Source: Leisingera daeponensis DSM 23529 (lineage in GTDB: Bacteria > Pseudomonadota > Alphaproteobacteria > Rhodobacterales > Rhodobacteraceae). Taken from it: a stretch of 64,000 nucleotides of DNA. Within the stretch, counting starts at the first letter, position 1. Each line of letters opens with the position of its first letter. The stretch covers positions 2,939,725 to 3,003,724 of the forward strand of contig NZ_KI421500.1 in NCBI RefSeq assembly GCF_000473145.1, in the 5' to 3' direction. This document shows positions 1-8,560 of the stretch, in pieces. A model generated the notes under the pieces. The model was given only the letters and a program-made list of their open reading frames with translations. It did not search any database and had not been told where the DNA came from. The position numbers and the translations under genes were made by a program.

Positions 1-276
1 GTTGCGGGCTGCGTCCATAGGGCAGACGTCCGGGCAGAAGGTATATCCGAAATAGACGATCGACGGTTCGGTGATCACGTCCTTGTCAGTCACTGTTTCA
101 CCCCGTGAGTTGATCAGCTCGAACGCCCCGCCGATGGTATCCGCCCCCCCGGCGATCTGGCTGCTGCGGCACTGTGCGAATTTGTCACCCCCGCTGCCTC
201 CGCGCGTCAGGAACCAGGCGCCGCCCACAAGGGCAGCAACGAAAGCAACGGCAAGAAGAGCATACACGCGGGTCAT
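1..276 (-). CDS. senC: SCO1/SenC/PrrC-family copper chaperone (partial, 3' end outside window)
   Basis: The first 92 codons of a minus-strand gene; the rest lies left of the window. It opens with a short cytoplasmic stretch and a hydrophobic signal anchor (residues about 3-25). It then reaches the family signature YFGYTFCPDVCP, whose CxxxC cysteines bind copper in SCO proteins during cytochrome c oxidase CuA assembly. The protein faces the periplasm. In Rhodobacter the same gene sits divergent from regB and upstream of regA, so regA is expected just off the left edge; that part is inference. The start at 276 is the only ATG giving an N-terminal anchor. Confidence 0.9.
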   Translation of the reverse strand, partial: MTRVYALLAVAFVAALVGGAWFLTRGGSGGDKFAQCRSSQIAGGADTIGGAFELINSRGETVTDKDVITEPSIVYFGYTFCPDVCPMDAARN

Positions 277-392
277 GAGATCGCACTTTTCGGCAAGGAA
301 GGATTATTGAACGTTTGCGGCGCCAGACCTATCAAGAAACACAGCCGATGCAACTGGCGCACGGCGTCACATCTGCGGGAGCAGCGGACCTA

Positions 393-1787
393 ATGAGCGA
401 TCGCATTTTCAGGCTGACAAGCGGCCATGAACACAGCCACTGGATCCGGCTGCGCACCTTGATTCTGCTGCGCTGGGTGGCGATTGCCGGACAGATCACC
501 GCCATTGCGGTGGCACAGCACCGCTTCAACCTGCAGCTGGAACTGGCATTGTGCTATCTGGCCATCGGCATCTCGGCGGCGGGCAATCTGATCGCGATCT
601 TTGCTTTCCCGGAAAACAAACGCCTGACAGAGTTCGAGAATTTCCTGATGGTCCTGTTCGACCTGCTGCAGCTGGCCTTCCTGCTGTATCTGACCGGCGG
701 ACTGAACAACCCCTTTGCGCTGCTGGTGCTGGGACCCGTCACCATTTCCGCTGCGGTGATGGGTCTGCGCTCCACCCTGATCATCGGTGCCACGGCCATT
801 ATCCTGGTCACGCTGATGGCCGAATTTCACCTGCCGCTGCGGACCGAGCAGGGTTTTATCCTGCGTATCCCTGATGTGTTTATTTTCGGCAACTGGATCG
901 CCATCGTGATCGCCATCCTGTTCATCGGCGCCTACTCCTTCCGTGTCAGTAACGAGATGCGCTCTATGTCGGATGCGCTGAGCGCCACCCAGCTGGCGCT
1001 GTCGCGCGAGCAGAAACTAACCGACCTGGGCGGTGTTGTGGCGGCCGCGGCGCATGAGCTGGGCACCCCCCTGGCCACCATCAAGCTCGCCAGCGCCGAG
1101 TTGATCGAGGAGCTGGACGACCGCCCCGACCTGCGCGAGGACGCCGCCCTGATCCGGGAGCAGGCGGACCGCTGCCGCGATATCCTGCGCAGCATGGGCA
1201 GGGCCGGCAAGGACGACCTGCATTTGCGCCAGGCGCCGTTTTCCACCCTGGTGACCGAGGCCGCAGAGCCGCATATGAACCGGGGTAAGACGGTCATTTA
1301 CCATGAGGAGCCGCTGGAAGGCGGCGACTTCCAGCAGCCAACCGTGCTGCGAAAGCCCGAGATCATTCACGGGCTGCGCAATCTGGTGCAAAACGCGGTC
1401 GATTTTGCCCGTTCCACCGTCTGGATTGACGCTGCCTGGAACGACGACCGGATCGTCCTGCGCATTTGCGATGACGGCCAGGGCTTTCCGCCGCAGCTGC
1501 TGGGCCGGATCGGCGACCCCTTCGTGCGCCGCCGCCGCGGGGAAAGCGAATTGAAGCAGAGACCGGAATACGAAGGCATGGGGCTGGGTCTGTTCATCGC
1601 CAAAACCCTGCTTCAGCGAACCGGGGCCCAGCTGAGGTTTGCGAATGGCACTGACCCGTTTCAGACCCTAAGCCCCTTCCGCGAACGCCGCGGCGCCATT
1701 GTCGAGGTGGCCTGGCCGCGCAAAAAAATCGACGCAATGGAGGACGGCGGCCCTGTCATTGGGAAAAATATACCTTTAGAAATTTAA
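393..1787 (+). CDS. regB: RegB/PrrB redox-sensing histidine kinase
   Basis: Membrane sensor kinase of the RegB/RegA global redox system controlling respiration and energy metabolism. Six membrane segments fill roughly residues 20-190 and include the quinone-site motif GGLNNPF (about 102-108). The H box AHELGTPLATI carries the phosphorylated His (about 221). The redox cysteine lies in QADRCRDIL (about 261), matching Cys265 of Rhodobacter capsulatus RegB. A HATPase domain with NLVQNA and GMGLGLFIAK follows. The frame is open from a TTG at 315, with another ATG at 348. I prefer ATG 393 because a GGGAG lies about 12 bases upstream and the 464-residue product equals the usual family length. It is divergent from senC. 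Confidence 0.9.
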   Translation: MSDRIFRLTSGHEHSHWIRLRTLILLRWVAIAGQITAIAVAQHRFNLQLELALCYLAIGISAAGNLIAIFAFPENKRLTEFENFLMVLFDLLQLAFLLYLTGGLNNPFALLVLGPVTISAAVMGLRSTLIIGATAIILVTLMAEFHLPLRTEQGFILRIPDVFIFGNWIAIVIAILFIGAYSFRVSNEMRSMSDALSATQLALSREQKLTDLGGVVAAAAHELGTPLATIKLASAELIEELDDRPDLREDAALIREQADRCRDILRSMGRAGKDDLHLRQAPFSTLVTEAAEPHMNRGKTVIYHEEPLEGGDFQQPTVLRKPEIIHGLRNLVQNAVDFARSTVWIDAAWNDDRIVLRICDDGQGFPPQLLGRIGDPFVRRRRGESELKQRPEYEGMGLGLFIAKTLLQRTGAQLRFANGTDPFQTLSPFRERRGAIVEVAWPRKKIDAMEDGGPVIGKNIPLEI

Positions 1788-1828
1788 CTATTCACTTTTG
1801 GGCAACCAATTAAACTTCATTTAACCAT
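1784..1828 (+). promoter_or_regulatory. CtrA binding box upstream of divL-like gene
   Basis: At 1810-1828 the sequence is TTAA, then seven bases, then TTAACCAT, an exact match to the full CtrA consensus TTAA-N7-TTAA(C) and to the TTAACCAT half-site. A second half-site-like TTAACTAT lies at 1784-1791 over the regB stop. The box ends about 48 bases before the divL-like start, in the gap between regB and that gene. CtrA is the master cell-cycle/motility regulator of alphaproteobacteria. Binding here is inferred from the motif only. Confidence 0.65.
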
Positions 1829-1876
1829 TATTGGGGAACCATGCGGGTAAACGAGAGCTGAACTGGGCAGGACGAG

Positions 1877-3424
1877 ATGCAGGACTTCGCTTCGATCGAA
1901 TGGTTTGTACTGGCGGCGCTGTGCGCTGCAACGGCTGCCGCCGCGGTTTGGTGGCTGTCGCCAACGCCCCGCCGCCGGGGCATGGCGCACGACCTGCTGG
2001 CCGCCGATGGCCGTACCGATGCCGTGTTCCTGTTTGACGACAACAGCCTGATCGGCTGGTCCTCGGGCGCGCGCAAGTTCATTGGCGATCAGGCCGAAAA
2101 CTTTGACTGGAGCATGCTGCGCGATCAGCTCGCCCGCAGCTATCCGGGCCTGCCGCAATCGCCGGGTTTCCTCAAGGACGTCGGCCCGCTTGTTCTGTCC
2201 GGCACGGCCGCGGCCGAAAGCCGCGAGGCGCATTGCGAATGGATTGACGGGGTGACGCGGGTGCAGCTGCGCCGCAGCGCCTTGGAGGAGCAGAACAAAT
2301 CCCTTGATCAGGAACTGACAACCCTGCGTGCCGCAGTGCATCAGGCGCCCTACCCGGTCTGGCTGCAATCGGAAGAGGGCAACGTCACCTGGTCCAACCT
2401 TGCGTATGACAACCTCAGCCAGAAAATCCGCGGCCGGAACGCGGATTTTGCCGACCCCTTGTTCACCGATCTGCACGACCCGATGACCAGCGGCAAGCCT
2501 GAGCGGATCTTCATCCCGCTGCCGGAAAGCAAGAAAAAGCTGTGGTATAACGTCTCGACCACCGAAACCGAGGCCGGCTGGCTGTGCCATGCAGTCGACG
2601 TGAACGCTGTGGTCGATGCCGAGGTGGCCCAGCGAAACTTTGTCCAGACGCTGGCCAAGACCTTTGCCCAGCTATCGATTGGCCTCGCGATCTTTGACCG
2701 CAACCGGCAGCTGGTTCTGTTCAACCCGGTGCTGATCGACCTGACCGCCCTGCCCGCCAATTTCCTCAGCTCCCGGCCCAACCTGCTGACCTTCTTCGAC
2801 CGCCTGCGCGATCAGCGGATGATGCCGGAACCGAAAAGCTATTCCAGCTGGCGCCACCAGATGGCAGACCTGCTGGAAGCCGCAGCCGAAGGCCGGTACC
2901 AGGAAACCTGGTCGCTGCCGTCGGGCTCCGTCTACAAGGTGTCTGGCCGCCCGCATCCGGATGGTGCCATCGCCTTCCTGTTCGAGGACATCACGGCCGA
3001 AGTGACCCTCACCCGCCAGTTCCGCTCGGAACTGGAGATGGGGCAGTCGATCCTGGACCAGATGGACGAGGCCATCGGAGTCTTTGCCAGCGACGGAACC
3101 ATGACTTTCTGCAACACCGCCTATGGCAGCCTTTGGCAGATGGACCCTGAGGCGAGCTTTGCCAAAGTATCGATCATGGATGCCAGCCGGGTCTGGCAGA
3201 ACACCGCCGCCCCGACCCCCGTCTGGGGTGAGATCCGCGACTTTGTCGCCGGTTACAAGGGGCGTGAGGCCTGGTGGTCACGCGTCCAGCTGCGCGATGG
3301 CACGCCACTGATCTGCAAGGTATCTGCGATCCAGAACGGGGCCACCATGGTTAGCTTCCGCCCGCCGGAAACCGCCGCCCTGCCGGCAAGCCAGGAGCGT
3401 TTCCCCGCCATCACCCAGGGTTGA
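1877..3424 (+). CDS. divL: DivL-like multi-PAS membrane protein lacking a kinase domain
   Basis: A 515-residue protein with one N-terminal membrane segment (residues about 7-27) followed by several PAS-like modules. Examples begin near APYPVWLQSEEGNVTWSN (about 157), LSIGLAIFDRNRQLVLFN (about 268) and MDEAIGVFASDGTMTFCN (about 395). The frame stops after the last PAS module, with no HisKA or HATPase motifs in this or a following frame. Caulobacter DivL has the same anchor-plus-PAS design with a C-terminal kinase-like domain. As I recall, a kinase-less PAS DivL is known in Rhodobacter capsulatus, acting on CckA-CtrA and gene transfer agents. Position directly upstream of tsaE supports orthology. 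It could instead be an unrelated PAS sensor. Confidence 0.7.
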   Translation: MQDFASIEWFVLAALCAATAAAAVWWLSPTPRRRGMAHDLLAADGRTDAVFLFDDNSLIGWSSGARKFIGDQAENFDWSMLRDQLARSYPGLPQSPGFLKDVGPLVLSGTAAAESREAHCEWIDGVTRVQLRRSALEEQNKSLDQELTTLRAAVHQAPYPVWLQSEEGNVTWSNLAYDNLSQKIRGRNADFADPLFTDLHDPMTSGKPERIFIPLPESKKKLWYNVSTTETEAGWLCHAVDVNAVVDAEVAQRNFVQTLAKTFAQLSIGLAIFDRNRQLVLFNPVLIDLTALPANFLSSRPNLLTFFDRLRDQRMMPEPKSYSSWRHQMADLLEAAAEGRYQETWSLPSGSVYKVSGRPHPDGAIAFLFEDITAEVTLTRQFRSELEMGQSILDQMDEAIGVFASDGTMTFCNTAYGSLWQMDPEASFAKVSIMDASRVWQNTAAPTPVWGEIRDFVAGYKGREAWWSRVQLRDGTPLICKVSAIQNGATMVSFRPPETAALPASQERFPAITQG

Positions 3425-3473
3425 ACCGGGAAACCGGCTTGCAGCAGGCCGGCGGCGGCGGCATTGTACCGCC

Positions 3474-3950
3474 ATGACCACGCATACCGCGGCCTGCACG
3501 CTGAACTCACCGGAAGATACGGCCCGCTTGGCCGCACAAATCGCCGGGGCCCTGCGCCCCGGCGATTGCCTGCTGCTGGAGGGGGTGATCGGCGCCGGCA
3601 AAACCCATTTCGCCCGCCACTTGATCCAATCGCTGATGGAGGTGCCCGAAGACGTGCCCTCCCCGACCTTCACTTTGGTACAGACCTATGACTTGACCGC
3701 TGGCGAGCTGTGGCACACCGATCTCTACCGGTTGTCCTCTCTGGACGAACTGGAGGAGCTGGGCCTGACCGAGGCGTTTGACTCCGCGATTTGCCTGGTA
3801 GAATGGCCCGACCGGCTGGCTGAGCTGACGCCTGCCCATGCCCTGCATCTGACGCTGGCACTGGACCCCGAACACGAAGACCGCCGCCATCTGACGCTCC
3901 GCTGGAGCGATGAAAAATGGCAGCCCCTGATGGAGCGCATCAGCGCATGA
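3474..3950 (+). CDS. tsaE: tRNA threonylcarbamoyladenosine biosynthesis ATPase TsaE
   Basis: ATPase that with TsaB and TsaD makes the t6A modification at position 37 of ANN-decoding tRNAs in the cytoplasm. The 158-residue length is typical. The Walker A loop GVIGAGKTHFAR starts near residue 39. The family motifs SPTFTLVQTYD and LWHTDLYRL follow, and the aspartate-rich segment LDELEELGL and CLVEWPDRL close the P-loop fold. The start ATG 3474 lies about 50 bases after the divL-like stop. Its stop overlaps the next gene's start (ATGA), so translation is likely coupled. Confidence 0.95.
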   Translation: MTTHTAACTLNSPEDTARLAAQIAGALRPGDCLLLEGVIGAGKTHFARHLIQSLMEVPEDVPSPTFTLVQTYDLTAGELWHTDLYRLSSLDELEELGLTEAFDSAICLVEWPDRLAELTPAHALHLTLALDPEHEDRRHLTLRWSDEKWQPLMERISA

Positions 3951-4945
3951 CCGACCGCAATCAACTTTGCGACTCTTTCCTGTCCGCAACACCGTATGCC
4001 GGCTGGCAGCGCGGCCCGCTCGCCGGCGACGCCTCCAACCGCCGCTATGAGCGGCTGACAAGTTCGGATGGCAAAACAGTGGTGCTGATGGACGCCCCTC
4101 CGGAAAAAGGCGAGGATGTCCGGCCGTTCATCCGCGTCACCGAATATTTGCGCGGCCAAGGCCTCAGTGCCCCGGAGATCCTGGCGCAGGACATCGAACA
4201 CGGCTTCCTGCTGCTGGAGGATCTGGGCGACGATCTCTATGCCCGGGTTATCCAACGCGAACCCGCGCTGGAAAAGGACCTGTATGAAGCGGCGACGGAT
4301 GCGCTGGTAGCGTTGCATCAGGCGCCGATGCCGGATCTGGAGCCGTATGGCCCGCGGATGATGGCGGAAATGTCCGGTCTCGCGCTGTCGAAATACCGCG
4401 CCGGTATCCTCGGCAGCCAGGATGAGGACCTGCAGGCCCGCTTCGAGGACCTGTTCGAAGACATCCTGCGCGGGACCGTCAAAGGCGATCCCGTTCTGGT
4501 ACAACGCGATTATCACGCCGAAAACCTCCTGTGGCTGCCGGACCGCGAGGGGGTTGCCCGCGTCGGCCTTCTCGATTTTCAGGACGCCCGCGCCGGCCAT
4601 CCGGCCTATGATCTGGTGTCGCTGCTACAGGATGCGCGCCGGGACGTTCCCGCCGGTATCGAAATGCAGATGATCGACCGCTATATCGCAGCCTCCGGCG
4701 CGGATGAAACCGGCTTCCGCACGGCCTATACCGTGCTCGGCGTGCAGCGGAATATGCGTATTCTCGGTGTCTTTGCCCGGCTTGGCACGGACTACGGCAA
4801 ACCGCACTACGTGGACCTGATTCCGCGGGTCTGGAACCATTTCATCCACGGGCTGGAGCATCCTGCTTTGGCCCGGGTCGGAGAGTTGCTGCGCGAGAAC
4901 CTGCCGGCGCCCGCACCGGAAAACCTCGCCAGGCTGAGGCCCTGA
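3947..4945 (+). CDS. amgK: AmgK: anomeric MurNAc/GlcNAc kinase (APH-fold)
   Basis: Aminoglycoside-phosphotransferase-fold sugar kinase. In Pseudomonas, AmgK phosphorylates the anomeric carbon of N-acetylmuramate, and MurU then makes UDP-MurNAc, bypassing MurA. Visible motifs are GDASNRRYERL near the N terminus, LLLEDLGDDLY, the catalytic loop LVQRDYHAENLLW and the metal-binding LLDFQDARAGHPAYDL. The frame is open upstream to 3917, but ATG 3947 overlaps the tsaE stop as ATGA and gives the expected 332-residue protein. The immediate murU neighbour strongly supports the specific AmgK assignment over a generic phosphotransferase. Confidence 0.88.
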   Translation: MTDRNQLCDSFLSATPYAGWQRGPLAGDASNRRYERLTSSDGKTVVLMDAPPEKGEDVRPFIRVTEYLRGQGLSAPEILAQDIEHGFLLLEDLGDDLYARVIQREPALEKDLYEAATDALVALHQAPMPDLEPYGPRMMAEMSGLALSKYRAGILGSQDEDLQARFEDLFEDILRGTVKGDPVLVQRDYHAENLLWLPDREGVARVGLLDFQDARAGHPAYDLVSLLQDARRDVPAGIEMQMIDRYIAASGADETGFRTAYTVLGVQRNMRILGVFARLGTDYGKPHYVDLIPRVWNHFIHGLEHPALARVGELLRENLPAPAPENLARLRP

Positions 4946-5637
4946 TGCAGCGCTCGCCAGATGCAGTAATGCTGTTTGCCGCGGGCTTTGGCACCCGGAT
5001 GCGGGAGCTGACCCGCGACAAGCCCAAGCCGATGATCGAGGTGGCGGGCCGGCCGCTGATCGCCCATGCGCTGGAGCTGGTGCAAGCCATCAATCCAGCG
5101 CGGATCGCCGCCAATCTGCATTACAAGCCAGAGCCTTTAAAGGCCTATTTAGAGCCTGAAAACGTGCTTCTTAGCCTTGAAGAGCCGGATATTCTCGACA
5201 CCGGCGGCGGGTTGCGCCAGGCGCTGCCGCTGCTAGGTGACGGCCCTGTTTTCACGATGAACACCGACGCCATCTGGAAAGGCCCGAACCCGCTGCATCT
5301 GGCACAGGAGTCCTGGAACCCGGAGCGCATGGATGCGCTCTTGGTCTGCGTACCGCTGGGCAAGGCCGCCGGGCGCACCGGCGGAGGCGATTTCTCGACG
5401 GATGCCGAGGGGCGCATCAGCCGCGGCGGCGATCTGGTTTATGGCGGAGTGCAGATCCTGAAAACGGAAGGGCTGCACCAGGTTGAGGACAAGGTTTTCT
5501 CGCTCAACATACTCTGGAATCAGATGGCCGCGGCGGGTCGGCTGTTTGCACTGGAATATCCCGGCCGCTGGTGCGATGTCGGCCATCCCGAAGGGATCAC
5601 ACTGGCCGAGGACCTGATTGCCGCAGATGATTTTTGA
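4945..5637 (+). CDS. murU: MurU: N-acetylmuramate-1-phosphate uridylyltransferase
   Basis: Nucleotidyltransferase that converts MurNAc-1-phosphate plus UTP to UDP-MurNAc in peptidoglycan recycling. The N terminus carries the NTP-binding signature LFAAGFGTRMRELT followed by KPKPMIEVAGRPL. A metal-binding aspartate lies in TMNTDAIW, and CDVGHPEGI near the C terminus is typical of the MurU/GlmU-like fold. Length is 230 residues. ATG 4945 overlaps the amgK stop (TGATG). Together the two genes form a complete recycling shunt; in other bacteria this shunt gives intrinsic fosfomycin tolerance. Confidence 0.88.
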   Translation: MQRSPDAVMLFAAGFGTRMRELTRDKPKPMIEVAGRPLIAHALELVQAINPARIAANLHYKPEPLKAYLEPENVLLSLEEPDILDTGGGLRQALPLLGDGPVFTMNTDAIWKGPNPLHLAQESWNPERMDALLVCVPLGKAAGRTGGGDFSTDAEGRISRGGDLVYGGVQILKTEGLHQVEDKVFSLNILWNQMAAAGRLFALEYPGRWCDVGHPEGITLAEDLIAADDF

Positions 5638-8560
5638 ACCATCCGTCAAACCGCGCCTGTTTGCCGTGCCCTGCGGCGCCGATTTCCCGCGTGCGCTGGT
5701 TGAGGGCTTGCGCAGCCGCAGCCAGGGCCTGCCGCCGGAGGCGCTGGCGCGGGCCGAATTGATCATCAACACCTCCCGCATGGCGCGCCGGGTGCGGAAC
5801 CTGTTTGATACCGGCCCGGCCATGCTGCTGCCGCGGATGATGCTGCTGACAGACTTGGCCCAGCGCGCCACGCTGGACGGCCTGCCGCCCGCCCTGCCCC
5901 CGCTGCGGCGCCGGCTGGAGCTGTCGCAGCTGATTGCGAAACTTCTGGACGCCCAGCCTGATCTCGCCTCCCGCGCCTCGCTTTACGACCTCTCCGACAG
6001 CCTGGCTGCGCTGATTGACGAGATGCAGGGCGAAGGCGTCAGCACCGATACGATCCGCGCGCTGGATGTCTCCGACATGTCGGGCCATTGGGCCCGCGCG
6101 CAGGCCTTTATCGGCATCGCCGACGAATTCACCGGCCTGCATGAGGGCGCGATGGACGCACAGGCCCGGCAGCGGCAGGTGGTTCTGAACCTGATTGAAC
6201 AGTGGCAGGACAAGCCCCCGCAGCATCCGGTGATCCTGGCCGGCTCCACCGGGTCGCGCGGCACGACTCTGATGCTGATGCAGGCTATCGCGCGGCTGCC
6301 GCAAGGGGCCGTGGTGCTGCCGGGCTTCGACTTTGACCAGCCGGATCATGTCTGGGCCGGGCTGGATGATCCGATGATCTCAGAAGACCACCCGCAGTAC
6401 CGGTTCCATAAACTGATGAAGGATCTGGAGCTGACACTCGGCGAGGTGCAGCCCTGGACAGACACACCGCCGGCCTCGCCCGAACGCAACCGGCTGGTGT
6501 CGCTGGCCTTGCGCCCTGCCCCGGTCACCGATGCCTGGATGAGCGAAGGCCCCCTGCTGACCGGGTTGAGCAAGGCCACCGAAAACCTCACCCTGATCGA
6601 GGCGCCCAGCCCCCGTGCCGAGGCTCTCGCCATTGCACTGCGCCTGCGCCAGGCGGCTGAAGACGGGCAGACCGCGGCGCTGATCACACCGGACCGGATG
6701 CTGACCCGCCAGGTCTCCGCGGCTCTGGACCGCTGGGATATTCTGCCCGATGACTCCGCCGGCCAGCCCTTGCAGCTGTCACCCCCGGGCCGGTTCTTGC
6801 GCCATGTGGCGGGGCTGTTCTGCAAACCGCTGGCCTGCGACAGCCTGCTGACTTTGCTGAAACACCCGCTCACCCATGACGGCGCGGACCGCGGCAACCA
6901 TCTGCGCCAGACCCGCGAGCTGGAACTGTCCCTGCGCCGCAACGGCCCGCCTTTCCCGGATGCCACAGCCTTTGCCGCCTTTGAAAAGGGCCGTGAGCTG
7001 ACGCCGGGATGGACCGGTTGGCTGTCAGCCTGTTTCGCGGATCAGGAGATTGCAGAAATGCTTCCCCTGACCGATTGGGTGAACCGCCTGCGCGATCTGG
7101 CCGAACGCATCGCCGCTGGCAGCCAAGCCGATGGATCAGGAACCCTGTGGGACAAGAAGGCCGGCCAGGCCGCCCTCGCCTGCATCGAAAATCTGGAGAC
7201 AGAGGCGCCGTATGGCGGCGGCATGACCGCCCGCGACTTCGCCGACCTGCTGGGCGCACTGCTGAGCCAGGGCGAGGTGCGCGACCGCGATGCGCCTTAT
7301 GGCTCGATCATGATCTGGGGCACGCTGGAAGCGCGTGTGCAGGGCGCCGATCTGGTGATCCTCGGCGGCCTGAACGAAGGCAGCTGGCCCGAGGCCGCCA
7401 GCCCCGACCCCTGGCTGAACCGGCAGCTGCGCCACCAAGCCGGCCTTCTGCTGCCCGAACGTCGCATCGGCCTGTCGGCGCATGACTTCCAGCAGGCCAT
7501 CGCCGCGCCCGAGGTCTGGCTGACCCGTGCTGAGCGGTCAGAGGAAGCCGATACCGTGCCCTCGCGCTGGCTGAACCGGCTGACAAACCTGCTGTCGGGC
7601 CTTCCGGAACAAGGCGGCCGCGCGGCGCTGGACACCATGCGCGCCAGGGGCCGCCGCTGGCTCGGCTGGGCGGAGGCGCTGGAAGAACCCACGCCGATTG
7701 CGCAATACCCCCGCCCGTCTCCGTGCCCGCCAGTGGCGGCCCGCCCGCGACGGCTGACGATCACCGAAATCCCGCGGCTGATCCGCGACCCTTACGCCAT
7801 CTACGCCAAACATGTGCTGCGCCTGAAACCGCTGAACCCGCTGGTGCAGGAACCCGACGCCCTGCTGCGCGGCATCGTGGTGCATGAGGTGTTTGAGCAT
7901 TTCATCAAGGACGCACAGGCGGACCCCTCGCTGCTGACTGCCGGTCATCTGATCGGCAAGACCCGGGAGCTGCTGGAGACACACGTGCCTTGGCCCGTCG
8001 CCCGCATCCTGTGGCACAGCCGCATCCGCAAGATTGCCAGCGATTTTGTCCTGGCCGAACAAGAGCGCCAGGCGCGCGCCACACCGGTCGCATTTGAGGC
8101 GAAGGGCAGCGCCCGGCTGGATCCGCTCGATTTCACCATCGCCTGCCGCGCCGACCGGATCGACATGGACGACCGCGGATTTCTACACCTTTATGACTAC
8201 AAGACTGGCACGCCGCCCAGCGAGGCTCAGCAGAAGAAATTCGAAAAACAGCTGCTGATCGAGGCGGCCATGGCCGAAGAAGGCGCCTTTGACGACCTCG
8301 GCCCTGCGGAGGTCGCGCGCGCCTTGTTCATAGGGTTGGGCAGCAAACTGAGCGAAGTCGCGGCGCCGCTGCAGGCGGAGCCGCCCGCAAAGGTCTGGGA
8401 TGAGCTGCGCACGCTCATCGCGGCCTATTTTGAGCCGAACCAAGGCTATTCGAGCCGGCGCATGGTGCACCGGGACGACATCGCCGGCGATTACGACCAC
8501 CTGGCGCGCTACGGCGAATGGGACCGTAGCGCCACGCCGCAAACGGAGGATCTGGCATGA
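5627..8560 (+). CDS. addB: AddB subunit of AddAB helicase-nuclease (alphaproteobacterial type)
   Basis: Large subunit of the RecBCD-equivalent AddAB complex, which resects double-strand breaks for RecA. About 977 residues. The N-terminal half is a degenerate helicase-like region. The C-terminal third is a PD-(D/E)XK nuclease domain opening near LTITEIPRLIRDPYAIYAK, with the active-site block LYDYKTGTPPSEAQQKKFEKQ. It lacks the Fe-S cysteine pattern of the Firmicutes form, as expected for the alphaproteobacterial family. The frame also offers TTG 5618, but ATG 5627 inside the end of murU is the better start. Its stop overlaps addA. Confidence 0.93.
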   Translation: MIFEPSVKPRLFAVPCGADFPRALVEGLRSRSQGLPPEALARAELIINTSRMARRVRNLFDTGPAMLLPRMMLLTDLAQRATLDGLPPALPPLRRRLELSQLIAKLLDAQPDLASRASLYDLSDSLAALIDEMQGEGVSTDTIRALDVSDMSGHWARAQAFIGIADEFTGLHEGAMDAQARQRQVVLNLIEQWQDKPPQHPVILAGSTGSRGTTLMLMQAIARLPQGAVVLPGFDFDQPDHVWAGLDDPMISEDHPQYRFHKLMKDLELTLGEVQPWTDTPPASPERNRLVSLALRPAPVTDAWMSEGPLLTGLSKATENLTLIEAPSPRAEALAIALRLRQAAEDGQTAALITPDRMLTRQVSAALDRWDILPDDSAGQPLQLSPPGRFLRHVAGLFCKPLACDSLLTLLKHPLTHDGADRGNHLRQTRELELSLRRNGPPFPDATAFAAFEKGRELTPGWTGWLSACFADQEIAEMLPLTDWVNRLRDLAERIAAGSQADGSGTLWDKKAGQAALACIENLETEAPYGGGMTARDFADLLGALLSQGEVRDRDAPYGSIMIWGTLEARVQGADLVILGGLNEGSWPEAASPDPWLNRQLRHQAGLLLPERRIGLSAHDFQQAIAAPEVWLTRAERSEEADTVPSRWLNRLTNLLSGLPEQGGRAALDTMRARGRRWLGWAEALEEPTPIAQYPRPSPCPPVAARPRRLTITEIPRLIRDPYAIYAKHVLRLKPLNPLVQEPDALLRGIVVHEVFEHFIKDAQADPSLLTAGHLIGKTRELLETHVPWPVARILWHSRIRKIASDFVLAEQERQARATPVAFEAKGSARLDPLDFTIACRADRIDMDDRGFLHLYDYKTGTPPSEAQQKKFEKQLLIEAAMAEEGAFDDLGPAEVARALFIGLGSKLSEVAAPLQAEPPAKVWDELRTLIAAYFEPNQGYSSRRMVHRDDIAGDYDHLARYGEWDRSATPQTEDLA

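Noticed and set aside
71..310. Plus-strand open frame of 79 codons at the left edge
   Set aside because: It is antisense to the SCO1/SenC gene, whose CxxxC motif and signal anchor are clear on the minus strand.
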